NCBI GenBank assembly: GCA_037176705.1
Contig: CM073889.1
Coordinates: 56,971,596 to 57,035,595 of the forward strand
DNA from: Molossus alvarezi
Taxonomy: Eukaryota > Chordata > Mammalia > Chiroptera > Molossidae
Direction of reading: 5' to 3'
Length of the DNA stretch: 64,000 bases
The position numbers were made by a program, and so were the translations under genes. Below, piece after piece: positions 10,289-20,003 of this stretch (positions within the stretch are counted from its first letter, which is position 1; the number at the start of each line of letters is the position of its first letter). Below the pieces are notes generated by a model. The model worked only from the letters and a program-made list of their open reading frames with translations. It made no database searches and was not told the origin of the DNA.

Positions 10289-13200
10289 TTATATTCCGTA
10301 TATAAGTGAGATCATGTGGTATTTGTCTTTTTCTGCTTGGCTTCTTTCACTTAGGATAATACTTTCCAGGTCCCTCCATGTCGTCTCAAAGGATAAGAGA
10401 TCCTTCTTTCTTACCGCTGCATAGTACTCCATGGTGTATATGTACCACAGCTTTTTTATCCATTCGTCTACTGGTGGACACTTGGGCTGTTTCCAGATCT
10501 TAGCTATTGTAAATAGTGCTGCTATGAACATGGGGGTACATATATTCTTCCTGATTGGTGTTTCAGGCTTCTTAGGGTATATTCCCAGCAGTGGGATCAC
10601 TGGGTCAAATGGAAGTTCAATTTTTAATTTTTTGAGGTAGCACCATATTGTTTTCCATAGCGGCTGCACCAGTCTGCATTCCCACCAGCAGTGTATTAGA
10701 GTCCCCTTTTCTCCACACCCTCGCTAACACTTATTGTTTGATGATTTGTTGATGGCGGCCATTCTGACAGGTGTGAGGTGATACCTCATTGTTGTTTTAA
10801 TTTGCATCTCTCTGATGATTAATGATGTTGAGCATTTCTTCATATGACTCTTGGCCATTTGTATGTCCTGTTTGGAGAGGTGTCTATTCAGCTCCTCTGC
10901 CCATTTTTTAATTGGGTTCTTTGTCTTCCTTTTGTGGAGTTGTATGAGCACTCTGTATATATTGGAAATTAACCCCTTATCTGATACATCATTGGCAATG
11001 ATGTTCTCCCATACAGTGGGTTGCCTTTCCATTTTGATGATTGTTTCTTTTGCTGTGCAGAAGCTTTTTAGTTTGATGTAGTCCCATGTGTTCATATTCT
11101 CCTTTATTTCTGTTGCCTTAGGTGATGTATCAGTGAAAATTCTGCTCCGTATGATGTCCGAAATTTTGTTGCCTACATTTTCTTCTAGAATTTTTATGGA
11201 TTCACGGGTCACATTTAAGTCTTTTATCCATTTTGAGTTTATTTTTGTGTATCGTGTAAGTTGATGGTCGAGTTTCATTTTTTTGCATGTAGCTGTCCAA
11301 TTTTCCCAACACCATTTATTAAAGAGGCTGTCTTTACTCCACTGTATGCTCTTGCCACCTTTGTCAAATATTAATTGAGCATATTGCCTTGGGTCCATTT
11401 CTGGGTTTTCAGTTCTGTTCCACTGGTCTATATGCCTGTTCTTGTGCCAGTACCAGGCTGTTTTGGTTACAGTCGCTTTGTAGTATAACCTGATATCTGG
11501 TATTGTGATCCCTCCAACTTTGTTCTTCTTTTTCAAGATTGCTGTGGCTATTCGGGGTCTTTTTTGGTTCCATATGAACTTTTGAAGTATTTGTTCTAGT
11601 TCTATGAAATATGTCGTTGGTATTTTGATGGGGATTGCATTGAATCTATAGATTGCTTTGGGTAGTATGGACATTTTAATGATGTTAATTCTTCCAATCC
11701 ATGAACAGGGTATGTGCTTCCACTTTTTTATATCTTCCTCTATTTCTTTTTTCAATGACCTGTAGTTTTCTGCAAATAGGTCCTTTACTTCTTTGGTTAA
11801 GTTTATTCCTAGGTATCGTAATTTTTTTGGAGCGATGGTAAATGGGATTGTTTTTTCAGTTTCTCTTTCTGTGAGTTCATCATTGATGTACAAGAATGCC
11901 GTCGATTTCTTGACGTTAATTTTGTATCCTGCTACTTTGCCAAATTCATTTATTAAGTCTAATAGATTTTTGATGGAGTCTTTAGGGTTTTCTATGTACA
12001 ATATCATGTCATCTGCAAATAATGACAGTTTCACTTCCTCCTTTCCAATTTGGATCCCTTTTATTTTTTCTTCCTGTCTGATTGCTGTGGCTAAGACTTC
12101 CAGTACAATGTTAAATAAGAGTGGCGAAAGTGGACATCCCTGTCTTGTTCCTGTTCTTAATGGAAATGTTTTTAGTTTCTGTCCATTGAGTATGATGTTG
12201 GCTGTAGGTCTTTCATATATGGCCTTTATTATGTCGAGATATGATCCCTCTATTCCTACATTGCTGAGCGTTTTTATCAGAAATGGATGCTGGATTTTGT
12301 CGAATGCTTTTTCAGCATCTATTGATATGATCATGTGGTTTTTATTCTTCATTTTGTTTATCTGGTGTATCACGTTTACTGATTTGCGAATATTGTACCA
12401 GCCTTGCATCCCTGGAATGAATCCCACTTGGTCATGGTGAATAATTTTTTTGATGTATTTCTGGATCCGATTTGCTAGTATTTTGTTCAGGATTTTGGCG
12501 TCTATGTTCATCAGGGATATTGGCCTGTAGTTTTCTTTCTTCGTAGTGTCTTTTTCTGGTTTTGGAATTAGAATTATGCTGGCCTCATAGAACGTGTTTG
12601 AAAGTCTTCCTTCTTCTTGAATTTTTTGAAATAGTTTGAGGAGAATCGGTGTTAGTTCTTTTTTGAATGTTCGGTAAAACTCCCCCGTGAAACCATCTGG
12701 GCCTGGGCTTTTGTTTGCTGGGAGAGTCTTGATTACCTCTTCAATTTCCTTAGTTGTTATTGGTCTGTTCAAGTTTTCTATCTCTTCCGGGAATAGTTTT
12801 GGGAGACTGTGTGTTTCTAGGAACTTGTCCATTTCACTGAGATTGTCGAATTTGTTGCCATATAGTTGTTCATAGTAGTTGTTAACAATCTTTTGTATTT
12901 CCGTGGTGTTGGTTGTTACTTCTCCTCTTTCATTTCTGATTTTGTGTATTTGGGTTCTCTCTCTTTGTTTCTTGGTGAGTCTAGCTAAGGGTCCATCAAT
13001 CTTGTTTATCTTTTCGAAAAACCAGCTCTTTGTTTCATTGATCCTTTGAATTGTTTTTTTTGGTCTCTATGTCATTTATTTCTGCTCTGATCTTTACTAT
13101 TTCCTTCCTTCTACTTGCTCTGGGGTTTTCTTTTTGTTTGCTTTCTAATTCTTTAAGTTGTGAGGTTAGACAGTCAATTAGGAATTTTTCTTGTTTTTTG

Positions 13201-14114
13201 AGGTAGGCCTGTAGTGCTATGAACTTCCCTCTCAGAACTGCTTTCGCTGCATCCCATAGATTTTGTGTTGTTGTGTCTTCATTTTCATTGGTTTCCAGGA
13301 AGTTTTTTATTTCTTCCTTGATCTCCTCGGTGACCCATTCATTGTTTAATAACATGCTATTTAGCCTCCATGTGTTGAAATGTCTTTGCATGTTCTTGTT
13401 GCAATTGATTTCTAGTTTCATGCCATTGTGATCTGAGAAGATGCTTGATATGATTTCAATCTTCTTGAACTTGTAGAGATTTAGTTTGTTTCCTATCATG
13501 TGGTCTATCTTTGAGAATGTCCCATGTGCACTTGAGAAGAATGTGTATTCTGTAGTTTTGGGGTGTAATTCTCTGTAGATATCTATTAAATCCATCTGGT
13601 CTAGTGCTTCATTTAGAGTCTCTGTTTCCTTGCTAATTTTTTGCCTAGAGGATCTATCCAGTGCTGTCAACGGGGTGTTGAAGTCCCCTGCTATGATTGT
13701 ATTGTTGTTGATTTCTCCTTGGAAGTCCTCCAGAAGATTTTTAATATATTTTGGTGCTCCTATATTGGGTGCATATATGTTTATCAAGGTTATATCTTCC
13801 TGTTGGATAGATCCTTTCAATATTATGTAGTGGCCGTCTTTGTCTCTAGTTATGGTCTTCATTTTGAAATCTATTTTATCAGATATGAGAATTGCTACCC
13901 CAGCTTTTTTTTGCTTTCCATTTGCTTGGAAAATTTTTTTCCATCCCTTCACTTTCAACCTATATGAGTCTTTTGTTGAGAGGTGGGTCTCTTGTAAACA
14001 ACATACAGATGAGTCATGCTTTCTTATCCAATCAGCTACTCTGTGTCTCTTTATGGGAGCATTCAATCCATTTACGTTTAAGGTGATTATTGATATGTAC
14101 TTATTTATTGCCAT
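10289..14114 (-). pseudogene. L1 'M' ORF2 (endonuclease-RT), two lesions
   Basis: ORF2 protein nicks target DNA and primes reverse transcription from the nick. The start at 14114 ([10 protein letters not shown]...) follows ORF1 by 45 nt. The endonuclease is complete, with active-site residues E42, Y114, D144/N146 and D228/H229 visible. RT motifs follow ([35 protein letters not shown], and catalytic FADD at 12007-12018). Two defects are seen: an A8 run at 13054-13061, where the sister copy has A7, shifts the frame after residue ~355; and TGG to TAG at 10724-10726 stops translation inside the C-terminal NKCWRGC Cys-rich motif. The frame is otherwise open to 10289. It is a recently dead or weakly active copy. 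Confidence 0.93.
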
Positions 14115-14159
14115 TTTTGTTTAGTGTGGTTCTATTTTTCTTCCCATTTCTCCTGGTAA

Positions 14160-15053
14160 TTACAGCAGTCCTTTTAACATTTCTTGCAGTGCTGGTTTGG
14201 TGCTAATGTATTCCCTTAGCTTTTTTTTGTCTGGGAAGCTCTTTATTTGATCTTCTATTTTGAATGATAACCTTGCTGGGTAGAGTAGTCTTGGATTCAG
14301 ATTCTTGTTTTTCATGACTTTGATTACTTCATGCCATTCCCTTCTGGCCTGTAGTGTTTCTTGTGAGAAGTCAGCTGAGAGCCTTATGGGGTTCCCTTTG
14401 TAGGTAACCTGTTGCTTATCTCTTGCTGCTTTTAGGATTCTCTCTTTGTCTTTAATTTGTGGCATTTTAATTACTATGTGTCTTGGTGTGGGCCTGTTTG
14501 GGTTCTTCTTACTTGGGACTCTCTGTACTTCTTGAACTTGAATGCCTTCTTCCTTCACCAAATTAGGGAAGTTTTCTCTCACTATTTTTTTGAATATATT
14601 CTCTATCCCTTGCTCATTTTCTTCTTCTTCGGGGACTCCTATGATGCGAATATTATTACGTTTCCAGTTGTCCCATAGTTCTCTTAAGCTGTCTTCCTGT
14701 TTTTTAATAGTTTTTTCCTTTTGTTTTTCTGATTGGTTGATTTTTTCTACCCTGTCTTCTAATTCACTGATCCGGTCCTCAGCTTCCCCTACTCTGCTTT
14801 TTAAACCTTCCAATGTGTTTTTCATTTCAGATATGTCATTTTTTATCTCTTCTTGTTGGTTTTTAATTTCCATTTGGCTTATTTTCAGTGTCTCTATGTC
14901 CTTACTCATGCTGTTCAGCTTCCTCAAGATCATGGCTCTGAATTCTAGCTCTGTTAACATGCCTAATTGCTCCACATTGATCTCATCTTCGGTGGAGGTG
15001 TCTTGCTCTTTCATTTGGCTTCTGTTTCTGTGTTTCACCATTTTAGCTATCAC
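14160..15053 (-). CDS. L1 'M' ORF1 protein, intact 297 aa
   Basis: Nucleic-acid chaperone that coats L1 RNA as trimers in the cytoplasmic RNP. The frame is uninterrupted. Met1 (MIAKMVKHRN) is given, but Met5 (MVKHRNRSQMKEQ) matches the usual start of L1 ORF1 and gives 293 aa. A basic N-terminus is followed by a long heptad-rich coiled coil (about residues 38-128), an RRM-like domain (about 133-218, with NIRIIGVPE and KDKERILKAAR), and a C-terminal domain (about 224-290, ARREWHEVIKVMK, LYPARLSFKIE) ending EMLKGLL. Length is close to that of other mammalian L1 ORF1 proteins. It is the only complete L1 ORF in the window. Confidence 0.95.
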   Translation of the reverse strand: MIAKMVKHRNRSQMKEQDTSTEDEINVEQLGMLTELEFRAMILRKLNSMSKDIETLKISQMEIKNQQEEIKNDISEMKNTLEGLKSRVGEAEDRISELEDRVEKINQSEKQKEKTIKKQEDSLRELWDNWKRNNIRIIGVPEEEENEQGIENIFKKIVRENFPNLVKEEGIQVQEVQRVPSKKNPNRPTPRHIVIKMPQIKDKERILKAARDKQQVTYKGNPIRLSADFSQETLQARREWHEVIKVMKNKNLNPRLLYPARLSFKIEDQIKSFPDKKKLREYISTKPALQEMLKGLL

Positions 15054-15857
15054 TGTGGGCTTTGGAGCCTGTCAAGTTCTCCCTGTGGGTGTTGGTGTTC
15101 TGCTGTTTGTGGCTCCCTCTCCTGTGTTTAGATGAGCGAGGGAGGACCCGCGTTGAACACCACTGTCAAGTCTTACTTTCCTGGTCAAAGTTGCCAGCCC
15201 AGGAATCGTACTGTTATCCTCTAGCTTTTTGCCTGGAGGCTAGCAGTCTAGGTTAATTGATGAGTTTTGGGTTGTCAGTTGATTGAAAAACTCCCTCTGG
15301 TGCTCAGCCAAGGGGCTTTCACGAGGGTGGGGCAGATGCTGGTCGTTAGTGAGCCTCAATTAACACTTCAATGGCCCACAGGGTGGGGTTGGATCTCCGA
15401 GGGAGGGGCTGCTGCCTCTCCCCAGAGCCCTGGGAAGGAGCAATGTGGCCACCGTCCTGAGTGGCTGCACTCAGCCAAAGCTCCGAGAGCCCTCCAAACC
15501 CCGAGTGTCCCGACACAGTTCCAGTCCAGTCTGCCCTCCCTCCGCCGGAGCCCAAGGTGAGTGGCTGTGGCTGTTTTAGCCTCTGTCCCGGCTCTGCGCT
15601 GTGGGGCCGCCTGGGAGTGTGACCCGCGGGCGCCGCTTATAGCTAAGGCCGCTGCCGAGCTGCCGACCGTGGGCTCCCAGCCCCCGTCTCGCGCCTTCGC
15701 AATCCTACCGGGATGGAGTCAGTGTCCCTTGTTGTATGGTCCTCGCAAGCTGCTTTTCTGTTGGTTTTTCCCGTCGATTTGTCTGTGTTATAGTTGTAAT
15801 TCCAGTTTGGTTCTGGGAGACGGTCTGTGTAGCTCCGTTCACTCCGCCGCCATTTTT
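15054..15857 (-). promoter_or_regulatory. L1 'M' 5' UTR / internal promoter region
   Basis: About 800 bp upstream of ORF1, more GC- and CpG-rich than its surroundings (for example 15560-15720). By analogy with other mammalian L1s this should hold the internal Pol II promoter; the sequence shows only composition, position and the YY1-like element at its start. Confidence 0.7.
15846..15857 (-). promoter_or_regulatory. YY1-like site at L1 'M' 5' end
   Basis: Reads AAAAATGGCGGC on the minus strand at the very start of the element. This matches the YY1 core (ATGGCGGC) that in human L1 sets the transcription start. The role here is inferred from that family knowledge. Confidence 0.6.
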
Positions 15858-15873
15858 CAGTTCTATTTTATAT

Positions 15874-16049
15874 TTTCTTATAAATATAAGTGCATCACTT
15901 GCCATGTGTAGTCTGTTGAGTTAATACAGAACACACTAAACACTTACTTCAGGTGAGGCTGTGGCTTGGCCTACATGGGAAATACACATATCTGTAAGAC
16001 TAAATGGCACATGAAGCTCAGAAAGGGGGGGAGAAATAACATATTCAAG
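15874..16049. other. Unassigned spacer
   Basis: Short unassigned sequence between the full-length L1 and an old MIR. Nothing recognised apart from a G-run near 16026. Confidence 0.4.
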
Positions 16050-16670
16050 ACTTTCTATGTCCTAGGCTAGAGGCTTTTAATACATCAACTCTTTAACCTT
16101 ACAACTTTGTATGGCTATTGTACATCTGAGGAAACTGAATCTCAGAGAAATGAAGTGAATCTTAGGTCAGGTTCCCTGGGAAACAGATTGTGAGATAGAG
16201 GCTTGCATGCAGAAGGTTTATTAGGGAGAAGATTCAGGATTGAAGCCAGCAGGAAATGAGTGAAGCAGGCTGGGCAGAGGGAATACTTGAGCTATAATGC
16301 AGCTGCAACAGAGACCTTAGCCACACCCAGTTGGGATGCCCTTCAGAGTTGGCATTCCTTCTTAATTAAAGGGCAAGACTTTGAATTTCTCATCAGCAGG
16401 TCACGAGATGTGAGATGCTCACTCCCACTTCCCCTCTCCTTTGTGAAGGGCACGATCTTGGGCAAAACAGCTGCCATCACCCAAGGATTTAACCATCAGC
16501 CATCTACCTTTAATCACTCCTAGCCTGCAGGAAATAAGCATCTTGGTCCAGAAGTGGGGATTGGGTTTCACAAAACAGCATCCTCAACAAAATGACTTAC
16601 TCAAGGTCACAGAGCTTGCTGGTTTAAAGCTGAGGTTCCAATTTAGTTCTGACTCCAAAATAAATGTTCT
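16050..16670 (+). repeat. Ancient MIR SINE split by a ~415-bp insertion
   Basis: Left MIR part at about 16050-16165 (catctgaggaaactgaatct, cagagaaatgaagtgaat). Right part at about 16583-16670 (gacttactcaaggtcacaga, then gttctgactccaaa). These join into one MIR consensus when the middle is removed. The insert (about 16166-16582) starts near 'ggttccctgggaaacagattg' and may be an old LTR or DNA transposon; I do not recognise it firmly. Confidence 0.65.
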
Positions 16671-16849
16671 TTCTTATGTCACTTGCTTCTGCCTCACAGG
16701 GGGAGAGGGGTGCAGAGGTTGATGACACTGGCAAGGAAAGGACCTGAATGCTGGTGTCTCCCATGGCATGCTGTTCCTGAAGGTGGAGTAAGACAAGGTC
16801 TTACTGCTCCTGGGTCCCAAGACAGTTCTACCTTCATCTCCCTCTTTTC

Positions 16850-17290
16850 CCCACCTTCAGTATGTCCCAGCAATACCTCCCTTCTTGCTGTGCCTTGGAC
16901 ATCCCATGCTCATTCCAGCCCCATGGATGGATGTTACTTGCTGTCTCTTTCACTTAGATCATGTCTCCTCTATTTTTCACATGGCTGGTTCTCAAAGTCA
17001 TTAGGATCCCAGCTCAAATGTCACCTTCCCCATCACCTTATCTAAAGTCATTTTTCTATCCCAATCTTTCTCTGTCCTGTCACCTGTTATGTTATCCTCC
17101 TAGCATTTAAGACTCTCTAAAATAATCTTTTATTAGTTTACACAAATATAATCTGTCTCCCCTAGAATGTGAGGACCATGAAGACAGAGATTTGTCCTTC
17201 TCACTTATCACTGTTTCTCTAACACCTAGCCCAGTGCCTGACATGTTCTGGTGCTCAATAAATATCAGTTGGGTAATGGAATGAATAAAT
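16850..17290 (+). repeat. Ancient L2 (LINE2) 3' end
   Basis: Matches the L2 3' end pattern: cagctcaaatgtcacctt, then ctgtctcccctagaatgtga, cctagcccagtgcctgacat and ggtgctcaataaatatcagt, ending in aatgaataaataaat. Highly diverged, as expected of an L2 fossil. Confidence 0.85.
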
Positions 17291-17690
17291 AAATTTAAAA
17301 AATATAAATAACCCTAATCTAAGACAGAAAGAACTTCAGCCTGTAAAGGATTACCCAGAGCTGGGAGTGTGTGAGGAAGACAGAGTCCTTGCTTCAGCTG
17401 CCCTAAATAGGTGGAGCAGTGTCAACTTCTCACTCAGTATCCCCAATTATAAGCAAGGGGGTGGTACAACCTTCCCACCTCCTAGTAAAAGTCTACAGAA
17501 AAATGTTCATAGGTTAAGACTTCAACATATGAATTTTGGAAAGACAAAGTTCAGCTCATAAAATGGGAGGACAGGCCCTCTGTAAGGTTGTGAGAGGCCT
17601 TGGCACTTCTAGTTCTTTTTCTTTCTGTCTTTTTTTTAGGAGTTTTGCTTATTAAAAAATGACATGCCTCAATGGCTTAAAAATGTCATT
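17291..17690. other. Interval without a recognised gene
   Basis: Unassigned sequence. The stretch gttaagacttcaacatatga (17512-17531) resembles a piece common in old MaLR-type LTR elements, but the match is too short to call. No gene structure seen. Confidence 0.4.
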
Positions 17691-17932
17691 ATTTTAATAA
17701 TGTCCTCACCTGAGGACATTTTTCCATTTTTTGTTCAGATAGAGCGGGAGGGAGAGAGAGGAAGAGAGAGAGAAATATCGATGTGAAGGGACACATCGAG
17801 TGGCTGCCACCCGCACGACCAACCCGGGCCGGGGACAAACTGCAACCGAGGTACGTGCCCTTAGCGGGAACTGAACCCGGGTCTCTCTGTACCGCAGGCC
17901 GGCACTCCAACCGCTGAGCCAAACCGGCCAAG
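17691..17932 (-). mobile_element. VES-type SINE
   Basis: Minus-strand SINE with 'cctcacctgaggacattttt' tail side and a head ending ggccaagg. Likely TSD gcttaaaaatgtcatt / gcttaagaagtggctt (17675-17690, 17933-17948), decayed. Same subfamily as most SINEs here. Confidence 0.9.
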
Positions 17933-17985
17933 GCTTAAGAAGTGGCTTTAAAAAATTAGTACTTTAAATATCCTTTGCAGAGAGA

Positions 17986-20003
17986 GAAAAAAAATGGCAC
18001 TGGAGTGAATGGAAGCTACACAGCCTGTCTCCCAGGACCAAACTGGACTTACAACTAAAATAAAGACAAATCATCAGGAAAAGCCAACTGAAGAGCAGCT
18101 GGACAGAACAACTACAACCAGGGATGCCAAATTGAGCCTGGTGGAAATTTTAGAGGTATACTGGCATTGTTTGGGAGTCCAAGAAGCAGTGAAAAGCTGT
18201 ATTAGTGGTGTGCACTTACCATGAAGAAAGCGGGAATTTAAAAGTCAAATAATCAGAAAAAGCAACTGAAGAGCAACGGAACAGAATCTCTACAACCACG
18301 AACACCAAATTGAGGTAGGTAGGAATTGCAGAGGCGTACGGGTGCAGGCAGGGAGTCCACGAAGCAGTGGAGAGCTGTATTAGTGGTGTGTGCTTTCCGC
18401 TGAGAAAGCAGAGCTTTTATTTCCTTCTTTTTTTTTTTAAAGCACTGAATCAGCTACAGAGGGAGGGAGGGATGGACTGGAACTGATTGAAAAAAGGCTC
18501 CTGACTTCAAAGTAGTGGATGCAGAGAATTCTGTGCTGAATCGCTCCCTTGTGGGATAATACCCATCTTACTAAAAAAACTCCTCCCAAGAGCCCTGGAA
18601 AGAAGTAACGGCCCCTCCCACAAAAATCCAGCACCACAAGGGCATACTAGAGAAACTCAAATTAAAGCTTCTTAAAATTTCAATTTAATGATCTAGTGAG
18701 AGCCTCACTGGCAAATCAGCTATAGCCACTCACCTTAAGCTCTGGCAGAGGATGGGTTGACTGGACTGGAAATGAATGGGAAAAGTCCAGAACTTCAGAC
18801 TCAGGAGGGGTGGACACCAGGAGCTCAGTGCTGGGTTGCTCCCTCAAAGGACAGTGGCCATCTAATTCAAAGAGCCCCTTCCTGGAGCTCTGAGGAGATG
18901 CAAGAGACCCTCCCACAGAAATTTAACACTAATGGGACAGGGGAGGAAAGTGAAAATTTCTCATATAACAAGTGCCACTTGAGGCTCATCAAGCAACTGA
19001 GACTAATACCCTCCAGGCAAATAGCTAGAGAATAACTGACCATTTCCTTAGCTTGCAAATCTACCCAGGAAACTAAGATTTAACAGTGGTGTTTAATGTG
19101 AGTCCTCCCACACATATCTAAGCACAGTAGAGGAAGCCACAACCAGTGGAACACCAATACCCACAGGGAAAATGAAGCAGGCTCCAAAACTCACTGAGAC
19201 AGCCAAAATGATAAAACAAAGAAATAAAACCCAAATGAAAGAACAAGATAATTATGCAGGAAAAGAAATAAATGACATAGAATTAGGCAAGATATTAGAG
19301 GGACAGTTCAGAGCAGTAAATCATGAGAAAGCTCAATAGCATGAGTAAAGAGCTCAATAGCATGAGTCAAGATACAAAAACATTGAAAACCAACAAATTG
19401 AAAATGAAGAATGATATAGCAGAAATAAAAAAAAAAAACACATTGGAAGGAATAACAAGCAGAATAGAGGAAGCCGAGGACTGGATCAGTGCATTAAAAG
19501 ACAGAGTAAAAAAAAATTATCCAATCAGAGAACCAAAAAGTAAAAACAATTAAAAAACAGGAAGACAGCTTAAGAGAACTATGGGACAATCTGAAAGGTA
19601 ACAATATCTACATTATAGGTGTGTCAGAAGAAGAATACAATGAGCAAGGATTAGAAAATACATTTGAAGAAATAGTGACAGAAAACTTCCATAGGTTGGT
19701 GAAGGAAAAAAGCATACAAGTCCAAGAAGCACAGAGAGCTCCAAGTAAGAAGAACCCAAAGACGTCCACACCAAGATACATAATTAAAATGCCCAAAATT
19801 TAAGACAGAGATTCCTAAAGACAGCAAGAGATAAGCAACAGGTTACCTACAAAGAAACCCCCCATATGGCTATCAGCTGACTGCTCAACAGAAACACTAC
19901 AGGCCAGAATGGAATAAAGTGAAGTAATCAAGGTAATTCAAAACAGGCTCTGAACCCAAGCCTACTTTATCCAGCAAGGCTACCATTCAAAATAGAAGGT
20001 CAG
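17986..20003 (+). mobile_element. Old L1 'J': 5' UTR and ORF1, cut before ORF2
   Basis: Plus-strand L1 starting at an ATGGC-containing 5' end (about 17993). It has a 5' UTR of about 1.2 kb with a tandem duplication, then a frame-broken ORF1 (start near 19212, coiled coil 19330-19520, IIGVSEEE near 19620, C-terminal LLYPARLPFKIE near 19975-20000). It ends in the last part of ORF1 where another L1 5' UTR begins, with no 3' UTR or A-tail. Confidence 0.85.
18066..18425 (+). repeat. Two-copy ~180-bp tandem duplication in an L1 5' UTR
   Basis: Copy 1 begins near 18066 (atcaggaaaagccaactgaa) and copy 2 near 18248 (atcagaaaaagcaactgaag). Both then carry 'ggacagaac/ggaacagaat', 'caccaaattgag', 'gggagtcca(c/a)gaagcagtg' and 'gctgtattagtggtgtg'. 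The copies are visibly diverged. Located in the 5' UTR of L1 'J'. Confidence 0.8.

Larger units (their letters stand above)
10021..15857 (-). mobile_element. Full-length young L1 'M'
   Basis: Complete L1 of about 5.84 kb. From right to left on the minus strand: a 5' UTR starting at a YY1-like AAAAATGGCGGC (15846-15857), intact ORF1, a 45-nt spacer, ORF2, a G-rich 3' UTR and an A-rich tail (10021-10075). Flanks ggtt-tattttatat (about 10006-10020) and agttctattttatat (about 15859-15873) look like a TSD with one indel. It is very similar to the second full-length copy at 42.6-48.7 kb, so both belong to a recently active subfamily. Confidence 0.95.

Noticed and set aside
11793..12440. Long plus-strand open frame (215 codons)
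   Set aside because: Antisense shadow of L1 'M' ORF2; the same pattern recurs opposite other L1 copies and has no independent support.
14542..15135. 197-codon plus-strand frame
   Set aside because: Antisense to the intact ORF1 of L1 'M'; no independent evidence.
15560..15720. CpG-rich stretch as a host CpG-island promoter
   Set aside because: It lies within the 5' UTR of L1 'M' and recurs at the same place in L1 'B'.
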